Part shown: positions 56,705 through 64,000 of the stretch, piece by piece
How positions within the stretch are numbered: position 1 is the stretch's first letter
How the letters are laid out: each line of letters opens with the position of its first letter
From: Planctomycetaceae bacterium
GTDB lineage: Bacteria; Planctomycetota; Phycisphaerae; Sedimentisphaerales; UBA12454
Reading direction: 5' to 3'
Assembly: GCA_021371795.1 (NCBI GenBank)
Contig: JAJFVK010000007.1
Location: forward strand, 1-64,000
Length of the DNA stretch: 64,000 nt
Program-made: the position numbers and the translations under genes
The notes under the pieces: generated by a model
What the model was told of the DNA's origin: nothing
What the model saw: the letters and a program-made list of their open reading frames with translations, nothing else
The model's database searches: none

Positions 56705-57080
56705 AAGTCTATTCTTTACAGTAGATTGTATTCGCAGAAGCCTGCAATGAGGTTTAATATTCTTTCAAATGCTTTTGCGAAATTAAACATAAACATATCT
56801 CTAAAAATTGCGTGTGCTTCCATTTGCACTAAAGTTACGACATACAAGAAAGCCCATCCTGCATTTATTAGGACATTGTTCTGACGTTTAGGGCTCGTAT
56901 GTTAATTCAACGTCCGAAAAGTGCTGTTAAATAATTCAAAAGGGCAGGGAAACTCATAAAAACCGTATCTGTGTGCGCCCTCTGCCACTTAAAGAATAAG
57001 AACAAATTCCCACAACTCCAAATCTGGTGACAAAATATTAGAAAAACTTTAAAAAATTTCTGAAAAAACCAAAAAAAAGA

Positions 57081-57109
57081 TTGACGATTATCGGAATATG
57101 TTTTATATT
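57081..57109 (+). promoter_or_regulatory. Promoter of the MerR-like gene
   Basis: TTGACG (57081-57086), 17 nt, TATATT (57104-57109); transcription should start near 57116, 43 nt before the ATG. The gap 56705-57158 also has a GACGTT/AACGTC inverted repeat near 56880-56920 and GGGCAGGG opposite CCCTCTGCC near 56942-56989, but no RNA family was recognised. Confidence 0.6.
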
Positions 57110-57158
57110 TTATAAAACGTAAAAGTTGTTTTTTTTGGGAAGCAGAAAGGTTTAAAAA

Positions 57159-57425
57159 ATGTTAGGTATCCAGCAGTCAGAGATGAGAAGCGAAAGTAAA
57201 GGCTTTACTGCTCCGGAAAAATTGTACCGCATCGGCGACGTTGTTCGATGCACTCCATTCTCACGCCAAACAATTCACAACTACACAATCATGGGTCTGA
57301 TAAAAGAATCATCATGGACACAGGGTGGTCATCGCTTGTATGACGAAAGTGTTTTTGAGAAATTGTCGCGAATATCTGAAATGAGAAAGACAAAAACTTT
57401 AGGCGAAATTAGAGATTTGCTCTAA
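57159..57425 (+). CDS. MerR-like helix-turn-helix protein without effector domain
   Basis: The 88-residue protein contains LYRIGDVVRCTPFSRQTIHNY followed by TIMGLIKESSWTQGGHRLYDES, the DNA-binding half of MerR regulators (helix-turn-helix plus wing). The C-terminal effector-binding part is missing and only a short helix follows. GCAGAAAGG precedes the ATG. It leads a group with the gene at 57518 and flhG/fliA, so it may regulate that group. Confidence 0.8.
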   Translation: MLGIQQSEMRSESKGFTAPEKLYRIGDVVRCTPFSRQTIHNYTIMGLIKESSWTQGGHRLYDESVFEKLSRISEMRKTKTLGEIRDLL

Positions 57426-57517
57426 TTTAATTTTAATATCCAACGAAGATTATAAGACCAGCGGGATTTTTTTTCGCGAATTCTGACAAAAAAATAGAGT
57501 AAAGGAATACTGAATTG

Positions 57518-57985
57518 ATGGTTAGCAACAGGCAAACGGAATTGTCATCACTGGTTCGAGACAACATCGACGAAATGCTCGTTTGTATAATTCAGTTCAC
57601 CAATATTCACCACAGCATTCTCACAGAAAACATTCGCAATTGCAGACGAAGTAATTTTGTTCCAATGTATGTCGATGTGGACGATTTCGCGAAAGTAGTT
57701 TCAGTCGCATTGAGCGAACATCAAAGAAGCAAAAGACTCGCGCTGTGTGACAGCAGGACAATCAATTTCACTGTCGGCGGAGAATTTAGTGTCGAACCGC
57801 AAGTCGATATCGAAGCGGCGATATTAATCGAAGAAGATTTTCAGGCTTACATTGAACTTCAAAAAAACAGATTAAAAGAAAATATGTCAAATAATAAAAC
57901 AGCGTGTGCATTGTTTTGCCACAAGCTGATGATGGCGGAAGAAGAAAATCGAGTTACGGATAACCCGATTGGAAATAAGATATAA
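57518..57985 (+). CDS. Unknown protein, weakly FlgB-like
   Basis: This is a 155-residue protein. NIHHSILTENIRNCRRSNFVP resembles the FlgB/rod-protein phrase in which a helix is followed by N-I-A-N-A-x-T-P-G-Y, and VDIEAAILIEEDFQAYIELQ resembles the FlgB C-terminal part, but the key TPGY residues are gone. It lies directly before flhG and fliA, which makes a decayed or repurposed flagellar rod protein plausible. ATG 57518 was chosen; a TTG just before it is in frame. AAAGGA lies upstream. Confidence 0.35.
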   Translation: MVSNRQTELSSLVRDNIDEMLVCIIQFTNIHHSILTENIRNCRRSNFVPMYVDVDDFAKVVSVALSEHQRSKRLALCDSRTINFTVGGEFSVEPQVDIEAAILIEEDFQAYIELQKNRLKENMSNNKTACALFCHKLMMAEEENRVTDNPIGNKI

Positions 57986-58047
57986 GATTATGATTTGCAA
58001 TCAATTATGAAATTATTGGCTAAATTTTAACAGGTACGGAGGAATTG

Positions 58048-58893
58048 ATGTCGCAGGGAAGTGTACTGGAGCTTGCCAAGCTAAACGCTCAAAGCGGGCA
58101 AAAAGCAATGATTCTGACGGTGGCCAGTGGAAAAGGCGGCGTAGGTAAAACAAACATCACGGCGAACCTTGCGATATGTTTCGCAGCGGCAGGCAAAAAA
58201 GTTGCAGTGCTCGATGCGGATTTTGGTTTGGCTAATCTCGATATCGTATTCGGGGTGAGCAGTAAATATAATCTTTCTCATTTTGTCAAGGGTGTGAAAA
58301 GTCTCGAAGAAATAGCACTGCCTGTCTGTGATGGCGTTGATATCTTCTGCGGATTGGCGGGCGTTGAGCAGCTTGCTCAAATGACGGACTTTGCGCGTGA
58401 AAGAATTGTCGCGGCACTGGAAGGGCTGGCGGACAATTACGATGTTGTACTGATCGATACTGCGGCGGGCATTGGTAAATCTGTTTTGGCGTTTTGCCTT
58501 GCGGGCGACCATACGATTCTGGTAGGTACGCCTGACCCTGCGGCGATAACGGATGTTTATATGCTGATGAAAGCAATGACATTGCAGAAATATAAAGGGC
58601 GAATGAGCCTTTTGGTAAATATGGCACAGAACGATACGCAAGGTAAAAAAGTTTATAGGCAAATCGCGGCGGCGGCGGCACAGTTTTTGGATTGCCGGCT
58701 GAATATGGCCGGTGTGATGCTCCGCGACGCGAATGTTGTTTCGTCCGTTCAGAAACGAGAACCGTTCGTTCTTGCCTGCCCGAAAACGGCTGCGACAAAA
58801 TCGCTAATGGCGGTCGCTGCGAAAATCAGCAGAGTGCCGATGACGTCGCACGAACAAGGTTTTTTCAAAAAAGTTGTTAATTGGTTTTTCTAA
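58048..58893 (+). CDS. flhG: FlhG/MinD-family ATPase
   Basis: The 281-residue P-loop ATPase has the deviant Walker A KGGVGKT (29-35), DADFGLANLD (A' and switch I) and VLIDTAAGIG (switch II), and a C-terminal basic amphipathic tail (FFKKVVNWFF) that could bind membrane. FlhG (YlxH) sets flagellar number and position with FlhF; no flhF is present. GGAGG precedes the ATG by 5 bases. fliA follows after 17 bases, the usual flhF-flhG-fliA order. Confidence 0.85.
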   Translation: MSQGSVLELAKLNAQSGQKAMILTVASGKGGVGKTNITANLAICFAAAGKKVAVLDADFGLANLDIVFGVSSKYNLSHFVKGVKSLEEIALPVCDGVDIFCGLAGVEQLAQMTDFARERIVAALEGLADNYDVVLIDTAAGIGKSVLAFCLAGDHTILVGTPDPAAITDVYMLMKAMTLQKYKGRMSLLVNMAQNDTQGKKVYRQIAAAAAQFLDCRLNMAGVMLRDANVVSSVQKREPFVLACPKTAATKSLMAVAAKISRVPMTSHEQGFFKKVVNWFF

Positions 58894-58910
58894 ACATTGG
58901 AGGCTGCACA

Positions 58911-59699
58911 ATGCCAGCGATAAAAAAGTCATCAACAGAAGTCGATATCGACGCTATATGGAAAAAATACTTCAAGGAAAAGTCTGAGGAGTATCGCAAT
59001 AAACTTATGGAATTTTATCTTCCACTTGTCAAATATACCGCAGAGAGAATCTATGTGAAACTGCCGGATAAAGTCGAAGTTGACGACCTTGTCAGCGCAG
59101 GGCTCTTCGGATTGATGGACGCAATCGCGGCATTCGACCCGAAACGAGGCGTAAAGTTCGCAACCTACTGCACGCCGAGAATCAGGGGCGCAATTCTTGA
59201 CGAACTGCGGAGTATGGACTGGGTGCCAAGACTCGTTCGCGCAAGAGCCCATCAGCTCGGCAACGCGACCAGGACTTTGGAATCTCATCTGGGCAGAGTG
59301 CCGACAGAGCAGGAAATTGCCGGCGAACTCGAGATGGATATGGAAAATTTCTACCGGCTCCAGCGGGATGCAAATGCTGTCGGGCTTGTTTCTTTGAGCA
59401 ATAGTCTGGATTCAGACGGCGAAAACGATATTTGTGAAATCGACGTAATTGAAGACAAAAAGAGCGAAGACCCAATGACAGAAGCTCAAAAGCGTGACCT
59501 TAAGTCGCTGCTGGGCAAGGGGTTGAGCAGAGCTGAAAGGCTTATTCTTGTTCTTTATTATTATGAAGAAATGACGATGAAGGAAATCGGAGCTACGCTG
59601 GATTTGTCTGAATCGAGAGTTTCGCAAATGCACTCATCTATTATCGCAAGGCTTAAAGCTCAAATGAGTACCAGAAAAAAAGAGTTTTCACAGAAATAG
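58911..59699 (+). CDS. fliA: RNA polymerase sigma factor FliA/WhiG (sigma-28 type)
   Basis: This is a 262-residue sigma factor. Region 2 contains YLPLVKYTAERIYVKLPDKV and DLVSAGLFGLMDAI, with FATYCTPRIRGAILDELRSMDWVPR typical of FliA/WhiG. Region 3 (RVPTEQEIAGEL) and region 4 (LILVLYYYEEMTMKEIGATLDLSESRVSQMH) are complete. The ATG at 58911 was chosen because GGAGG precedes it and overlap with flhG is avoided. Flagellar structural genes are not in the window, so its regulon is open. Confidence 0.93.
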   Translation: MPAIKKSSTEVDIDAIWKKYFKEKSEEYRNKLMEFYLPLVKYTAERIYVKLPDKVEVDDLVSAGLFGLMDAIAAFDPKRGVKFATYCTPRIRGAILDELRSMDWVPRLVRARAHQLGNATRTLESHLGRVPTEQEIAGELEMDMENFYRLQRDANAVGLVSLSNSLDSDGENDICEIDVIEDKKSEDPMTEAQKRDLKSLLGKGLSRAERLILVLYYYEEMTMKEIGATLDLSESRVSQMHSSIIARLKAQMSTRKKEFSQK

Positions 59700-59910
59700 C
59701 CGGCAAAGAATTTAAAATTGAAGAATTAAGATTGAAAATTTGTGGGGCACTGTGTGGATTTTTTTATGATTAGGGGGTAAAAGCCAACATTATTGTTTTT
59801 TTAATTCTTCAAGACATACCAAACAAGGTAAAAAAAAACTTTATTTTTCGTGCAATTCAGGTATCCTATCTGTTCTTAAGTTATTAACTCTGTCAATTTT
59901 TGAGGTAAAA

Positions 59911-60753
59911 ATGCATTTTACGAAAATGCACGGTTTGGGCAACGACTATGTATATGTCAACTGCTTTGAAGAAAAAGTGGCCGAGCCGGCAAAAACAGCG
60001 ATAGCAGTCAGCGACAGGCACCGCGGTGTCGGCGGAGACGGTATGATTTTGATTATGCCTTCTAATGTCGCGGATGTAAAAATGCGAATGTTCAACGCCG
60101 ACGGTTCCGAAGCACAGATGTGCGGCAATGGCATTCGCTGCGTTGCGAAATATTCTTATGAGCATAATTTGGTCAAAGGCAAAAAAACATCCATTACTGT
60201 CGAGACCGGCAGAGGTGTTTTGACGCTCGGACTTGAAATTAATAAAAACGATAAAGTCGAAAATGTCTGCGTGAATATGGGGCAGCCTATTTTAGAGCCG
60301 GCGAAAATTCCTGTTGCGCTCGACGGCGAACACATAATTGAAACCGCAATCGATGTTCGCAATCAGCGAATGCTGACGACCTGTGTTTCGATGGGCAATC
60401 CGCACGCGGTGTTTTTCACTGACGATATGGAATCGATTAATCTTGAAAAAATCGGACCCATAATAGAAAATCACGAACTGTTTCCGCAGCGAGTCAACGC
60501 TCATTTTGTCAGAGTAAATTCAAAAAACGATTTTACAATGGCCACGTGGGAGCGGGGCAGCGGTATTACGCTTGCCTGCGGAACGGGCGCTTGTGCTTGC
60601 TGCGTGGCGGCGGTGCTGACGGAACGGTGCGGCAGAAAAGTTACCGCGCATCTGCCCGGCGGCGATTTGCAGCTCGAATGGTCAGAGAAAGATAACTGCG
60701 TTTATATGACAGGGCCGGCGGTTGAAGTGTTCAGCGGCGATTGGCCGGTGTAA
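59911..60753 (+). CDS. dapF: Diaminopimelate epimerase
   Basis: This 280-residue enzyme converts LL- to meso-diaminopimelate for lysine and peptidoglycan. FTKMHGLGNDYVYV opens the protein. The two catalytic cysteines are in MCGNGIRCVA and LACGTGACAC. GAGG precedes the ATG by 6 bases. It fits with the L,D-transpeptidase at 52366, whose substrate contains meso-DAP. The gap 59700-59910 upstream shows only an AT-rich stretch. Confidence 0.95.
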   Translation: MHFTKMHGLGNDYVYVNCFEEKVAEPAKTAIAVSDRHRGVGGDGMILIMPSNVADVKMRMFNADGSEAQMCGNGIRCVAKYSYEHNLVKGKKTSITVETGRGVLTLGLEINKNDKVENVCVNMGQPILEPAKIPVALDGEHIIETAIDVRNQRMLTTCVSMGNPHAVFFTDDMESINLEKIGPIIENHELFPQRVNAHFVRVNSKNDFTMATWERGSGITLACGTGACACCVAAVLTERCGRKVTAHLPGGDLQLEWSEKDNCVYMTGPAVEVFSGDWPV

Positions 60754-60786
60754 CAGGGTATAGGATGCAGGGGACAGGGTATAGAG

Positions 60787-61701
60787 ATGGGCGTTGAAGA
60801 AAAAATTAAACAAAAAGCTCTATCTCTTGGTTTTGACCTTGTCGGTATTACCTCGGCTGAAAAAATCGACGGCGGGCAAATTCAAAAATTTCGCAACTGG
60901 CTACAAGACGGCAAAAGCGGCCAGATGCAGTTCCTTTCAAGAAATCCTGAAAAAAGATTCAATCCTGCAGATATTCTGGCCGGTGCGAAATCCGTAATTT
61001 GCACGGCGGTCAATTATAAGGTTAAACAAACCGATTCCGGCGATACGCTCAAAATAGCGTCTTATGCTCTTTATCCTGATTATCACACTTTTATTAAAGA
61101 CAGACTTACTTTGCTTGCTGACTTTTTGAAGAGTATTGATACGAATGTAAAAATTAAAATTTGTGTCGATTCTTCTCCAATAGCGGAGAAGGCTGTTGCG
61201 ATGCGGGCAGGTTTGGGGTTCATCGGGAAAAACAGATTAATCACAAACAAACAATTCGGTTCGTTTCTTTTGCTTGGCGAGATTGTTACTGATATGCCGT
61301 TAGAGCCTGATAACGCGATTGAAAAACAGGAATGCGGCAAGTGCAGAAAATGTATCGAGGCCTGTCCGACTGGTGCGATTAGTGAAGACGGCTTTGACGC
61401 ACGAAAATGTATCAGCTATCTTACAATCGAACATAAAGGCGAAATCGACGCGGAATTGAAAAGTAAAATGGGAAAGCATCTTTTCGGGTGTGAAGAATGT
61501 TTGAGTGCTTGTCCTTATAATGAAAAGTCGCCAGTGTGCGATAAAAAAGAATTCGGGTTCGAGGCGAAGAAAGTAAATTTGACGGCAGAGGAAATACTTA
61601 ACTGGACGGAAAAAGATTTTGATGCCTTTGCAAAAAATTCCGCAATACATCGTACCGGGTTAGAAAAAATAAAACGCAACGCACTGATTTGCAAAATTTG
61701 A
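60787..61701 (+). CDS. queG: Epoxyqueuosine reductase QueG
   Basis: This 304-residue cobalamin and Fe-S enzyme makes the last step to queuosine in tRNA. KALSLGFDLVGI, CVDSSPIAEKAVAMRAGLGFIGKN (with the catalytic-region Asp), CGKCRKCIEACPTGAI and CEECLSACPYNE supply two [4Fe-4S] clusters. It is slightly shorter than E. coli QueG, lacking the C-terminal HEAT-like repeat. It lies in a queuosine neighbourhood with queF, queC and queE. Confidence 0.93.
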   Translation: MGVEEKIKQKALSLGFDLVGITSAEKIDGGQIQKFRNWLQDGKSGQMQFLSRNPEKRFNPADILAGAKSVICTAVNYKVKQTDSGDTLKIASYALYPDYHTFIKDRLTLLADFLKSIDTNVKIKICVDSSPIAEKAVAMRAGLGFIGKNRLITNKQFGSFLLLGEIVTDMPLEPDNAIEKQECGKCRKCIEACPTGAISEDGFDARKCISYLTIEHKGEIDAELKSKMGKHLFGCEECLSACPYNEKSPVCDKKEFGFEAKKVNLTAEEILNWTEKDFDAFAKNSAIHRTGLEKIKRNALICKI

Positions 61702-61740
61702 GAACCCCGTCAAAGTGTTGACGGGGCTAAACAGTGTATG

Positions 61741-62079
61741 TTATTTTCCCAATGCGTCGAGGGCTTCGACAACTTCCATAACGTGCATATAAGCGGGGCC
61801 GCCGCCCATTACTACCGCAACGGCAGCAGCTTCGAGAATCTGTTCTCTGGTCGAGCCGGTATCGAGGCATTTTCTAACGTGAGCGTAAATGCACGGAGGG
61901 CAATGTACGGCAACACCAATACTCAACGCGATTAATTCTTTTTCGCGAAGGCTAATTGCGCCATCGGTCATTATTTTTGAGAACATTGAGCCAAAAGCCG
62001 TAACCGTTGTAGATGCGGCTTTTTTCGTTTTTTCCATTGCGGCCGGTACGTTCTGATAAAATTCCTGTGCGTTTGACAT
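61741..62079 (-). CDS. Carboxymuconolactone decarboxylase/AhpD-like protein
   Basis: The 112-residue protein contains EKELIALSIGVAVHCPPCIYAH, with the CxxC-xxx-H redox motif of the AhpD/CMD family, and EQILEAAAVAVVMGGGPAYMH. It may be a small peroxidase-type or thiol-redox protein. It is the last gene of a minus-strand group after the zinc-ribbon gene and queF. Confidence 0.85.
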   Translation of the reverse strand: MSNAQEFYQNVPAAMEKTKKAASTTVTAFGSMFSKIMTDGAISLREKELIALSIGVAVHCPPCIYAHVRKCLDTGSTREQILEAAAVAVVMGGGPAYMHVMEVVEALDALGK

Positions 62080-62084
62080 TTTTT

Positions 62085-62582
62085 TTATCCCATTTTCTGA
62101 ATCATATCTAAAATATAACGTTCCAATACTTTTTTCGGAATATTTTGCAAAGCGGGTATCGGAGCTTTGGCTTTCAAAAGTTTTTCAAGAATCGGTTTTG
62201 CCGTTTTTTTATACGGCGAAATTTTTTCAGCGAGATTGTGCGCTTCGTCAAGTGAGCCTTCAGCCATCAGCTTAAGATACTTGACAATGCTGGTTGCGAG
62301 GTCTTTTTCATCGACAGAACCGTTCTGGGGCTTATCGTCCGGCTCTTTCGTCTGGTGCAGAAGCGATAAAGTAACATTCTGCGTTTCAAGCATTTCCCGT
62401 TTGTACCTCTCTTCTTCGGACTCGTCTATCGGAGCAAGTTTTATTTCTTCTTCTTCAGTACTTGGCGGTAATGGAATGTAACATTTATGATGGCAGAAAG
62501 GACATTTGCCCCATTTGCCGCCGGCGGTGTCCGGTGCGTTAATCTTTTTCTTGCAGGATTCACAGTGAAATGTAATCGCCAT
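62085..62582 (-). CDS. Zinc-ribbon protein of unknown function
   Basis: The 165-residue protein has an N-terminal zinc ribbon (CESCKKKINAPDTAGGKWGK followed by CPFCHHKC), an acidic linker and a helical C-terminal part (about 90-165). Similar N-terminal ribbons are common in planctomycete proteins of unknown role. It lies between queF (10 bases upstream) and the AhpD-like gene (5 bases downstream). No enzymatic motif was seen. Confidence 0.7.
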   Translation of the reverse strand: MAITFHCESCKKKINAPDTAGGKWGKCPFCHHKCYIPLPPSTEEEEIKLAPIDESEEERYKREMLETQNVTLSLLHQTKEPDDKPQNGSVDEKDLATSIVKYLKLMAEGSLDEAHNLAEKISPYKKTAKPILEKLLKAKAPIPALQNIPKKVLERYILDMIQKMG

Positions 62583-62592
62583 AGCTTTCTCC

Positions 62593-62937
62593 TTAATTCG
62601 GATATTGGACGGTAACTTCTGTTGTTATTCCGCCACGCGGGGTGAACTTCGATGTAATTTTCATACGTTTTGGTTTGCAGGCGGCGACGAGGTCGTCGAG
62701 AATCTGGTTCGTTACAGCTTCGTAAAAAATGCCCTTGTTCCTGAAACTCTGCATATAATACTTCAGACTTTTCAACTCGATGCACGTCTTGTCCGGACAG
62801 TAATCGATAATAATCGTGCCGAAATCGGGCTGGCCGGTTTTTGGGCATACGCTCGTGAACTCCGGGCAGTTAATCGAGATATTGTAATCTCGCCCAGGGC
62901 GGGGATTGTCAAAAAGTTCAATTTTTAGCTGTTCCAT
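62593..62937 (-). CDS. queF: PreQ0 reductase QueF (NADPH-dependent 7-cyano-7-deazaguanine reductase)
   Basis: This 114-residue short-type QueF reduces preQ0 to preQ1. The nucleophilic Cys31 and acid Asp38 lie in [14 protein letters not shown], and the NADPH-binding motif is ELKSLKYY. The two ends match the unimodular YkvM type. It is divergent from queC with only 74 bases between the start codons, so the two may share control. No preQ1 riboswitch consensus was seen there. Confidence 0.94.
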   Translation of the reverse strand: MEQLKIELFDNPRPGRDYNISINCPEFTSVCPKTGQPDFGTIIIDYCPDKTCIELKSLKYYMQSFRNKGIFYEAVTNQILDDLVAACKPKRMKITSKFTPRGGITTEVTVQYPN

Positions 62938-63011
62938 TTAATCAATTTACCTTTAATTATTTGAAAGTACTAATATAATACAAATTTATGGTTTTATCAA
63001 GTAAGGTGTTC

Positions 63012-63707
63012 ATGAAATATACAAGTAAAAAGGCTGTTATTCTGCTTAGCGGAGGTCTTGATTCAAGCACAACGCTGGCAATCGCCCAATCAAAGGGCTT
63101 TGACTGCTATGCGCTGACGTTTCGATATGGCCAGCGGCACAGCGTTGAGCAGAAAGCGGCTGTGAAAATCGCGAAATTTTTCGGCGCAAAGCAGTTGCTT
63201 ATAGATATTAACCCGGCGGTGTTCCTGCATTCGGCATTGACGGATAAATCCATCAAAGTACCGATGGGCAGAAAAATAGACACATCGAAAATACCGGTAA
63301 CTTATGTGCCGGCACGGAATACTCTGTTCTTGAGCTATGCTCTTGCGATGGCAGAATCGGTCAGTGCGTTCGATATTTTCATCGGCGTCAATTCTACGGA
63401 TTATAGCGGGTATCCGGATTGCAGGCCGAAGTATATCAAGGCTTATGAAAAGATGGCGAATCTTGCTACTGCGGCTGCCGTTCAGAAAAAGGGCAAATAT
63501 AAAATTCATACGCCAATTATTAAGATGACAAAATCGCAGATTATCAAAACAGGAACTAAGCTCGGCGTTGATTATTCGCTGACGCACAGTTGCTATAATC
63601 CAGACAAAACCGGCAGAGCGTGCGGAAGATGCGATTCGTGCCAGTTAAGATTAAAAGGCTTTGCAGATGCGAAACTTAAAGACCCGGTCGAATATGCAAA
63701 AAGATAA
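63012..63707 (+). CDS. queC: 7-Cyano-7-deazaguanine synthase QueC
   Basis: The 231-residue ATP-dependent enzyme makes preQ0. The P-loop is [10 protein letters not shown] and the C-terminal zinc site is C-x8-C-x2-C-x2-C in [20 protein letters not shown]. The ATG at 63012 has AAGG upstream; a start 8 codons earlier would lack a ribosome-binding site. Its last 14 bases overlap queE. Confidence 0.94.
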   Translation: MKYTSKKAVILLSGGLDSSTTLAIAQSKGFDCYALTFRYGQRHSVEQKAAVKIAKFFGAKQLLIDINPAVFLHSALTDKSIKVPMGRKIDTSKIPVTYVPARNTLFLSYALAMAESVSAFDIFIGVNSTDYSGYPDCRPKYIKAYEKMANLATAAAVQKKGKYKIHTPIIKMTKSQIIKTGTKLGVDYSLTHSCYNPDKTGRACGRCDSCQLRLKGFADAKLKDPVEYAKR

Positions 63708-64000
63708 AATCAGTATTTCAGAAATATTTTATTCGATTCAGGGCGAAGGATTTTTGGCGGGCGTGCCGAGTGTCTTTATCCGCATTGCCGGTTGTCCGCT
63801 GCGATGCAAATTCTGCGATACATCTTATGCCGCTGATGCAAAATCAGGAAAAAAACTTTCCATCAGTCAAATACTCACGCAAATCAAAAAATATCCAACG
63901 AAATATATTGTAATCACCGGCGGCGAACCGATGGTTTGTCAGAATTTGTCTTTGCTTTGCAAGGCACTCAAAAAATACCACATCACAATCGAAACGGCAG
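63694..64000 (+). CDS. queE: 7-Carboxy-7-deazaguanine synthase QueE (partial)
   Basis: The first 102 codons of a radical-SAM enzyme are present up to the window edge. [20 protein letters not shown] is followed by CPLRCKFC, the CxxxCxxC iron-sulfur motif with the spacing of the compact QueE subgroup, and VITGGEP. It overlaps queC. It makes the CDG precursor used by QueC. QueD is not in the window. Confidence 0.92.
   Translation, partial: MQKDKISISEIFYSIQGEGFLAGVPSVFIRIAGCPLRCKFCDTSYAADAKSGKKLSISQILTQIKKYPTKYIVITGGEPMVCQNLSLLCKALKKYHITIETA

Noticed and set aside
56705-57158. 6S, SRP or other housekeeping RNA in the gap before the MerR-like gene
   Set aside because: Short complementary arms exist, but none of the conserved sequences of these RNAs was found.
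62938-63011. PreQ1 riboswitch between queF and queC
   Set aside because: The gap is 74 bases, AT-rich, and lacks the conserved preQ1-I or preQ1-II elements.

Overview
The window looks like a chromosomal segment of a Planctomycetota bacterium, probably near the Phycisphaerae/Sedimentisphaerales. This is an inference from the gene set: an exosortase-polysaccharide operon with a giant TPR protein, a DUF3034-type protein in a sulfur operon, HflK/HflC-like genes clustered with a metal ATPase, and an FlhG-FliA pair without visible flagellar structural genes. No phylogeny was run. There are no rRNA or tRNA genes. The left edge cuts an ISL3-like transposase and the right edge cuts queE.

Layout. 1-2740: transposase tail, a secreted HExxH peptidase-like protein and a lipoprotein. 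3081-13456: export lipoprotein, exosortase, EpsI, a 1567-residue TPR protein and a Wzc-like chain-length/kinase protein, forming an envelope polysaccharide and protein-sorting operon behind a candidate attenuator. 13579-14547: a lone ABC-2 permease on the minus strand. 14732-30657: a long plus-strand run with three SPFH proteins (the first with a multi-pass membrane half, the third with a His-rich N-terminus), a P1B metal ATPase, an ABC exporter, a membrane-anchored unknown, a PcrA/UvrD helicase, glucose-6-phosphate isomerase, mannose-1-phosphate guanylyltransferase and RuvX. 30659-34166: a minus-strand sulfur operon (yezD-like, DUF3034, metY, cysK) with a near-consensus promoter, an inverted repeat over its -35 box and a folded spacer RNA. 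34196-41569: yebC, hisG, an endonuclease III-like protein, then nusA-infB-rbfA with a leader of about 285 nt that ends in a terminator just before nusA.

42029-48229 is a type II-C CRISPR-Cas locus, the most interesting part of the window. Cas9 (1177 aa) and Cas2 run rightward and overlap. Cas1 faces them on the other strand. A tracrRNA with its own promoter and terminator is encoded antisense to the cas9 leader. The array has 18 identical 36-nt repeats and 17 spacers and is read leftward. Each repeat, read as crRNA, contains TTGACA, 17 nt and TACAAT, so every repeat appears to be a complete sigma-70 promoter for the next crRNA. A terminator closes the array. Two spacers share all 21 alignable bases at a common PAM-side end and differ by a 9-nt insertion.

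48416-64000 is mostly housekeeping: a cold-shock protein, small zinc-finger and unknown proteins, a Ca2+-type P-ATPase, a LysM L,D-transpeptidase, 5-formyl-THF cyclo-ligase, RarA, a GAF-GGDEF diguanylate cyclase, a MerR-like/FlgB-like(?)/FlhG/FliA cluster, DapF, and queuosine genes (queG, queF, queC, queE). Hairpin-plus-AT-tail repeats of about 60 bp recur in at least four intergenic gaps.
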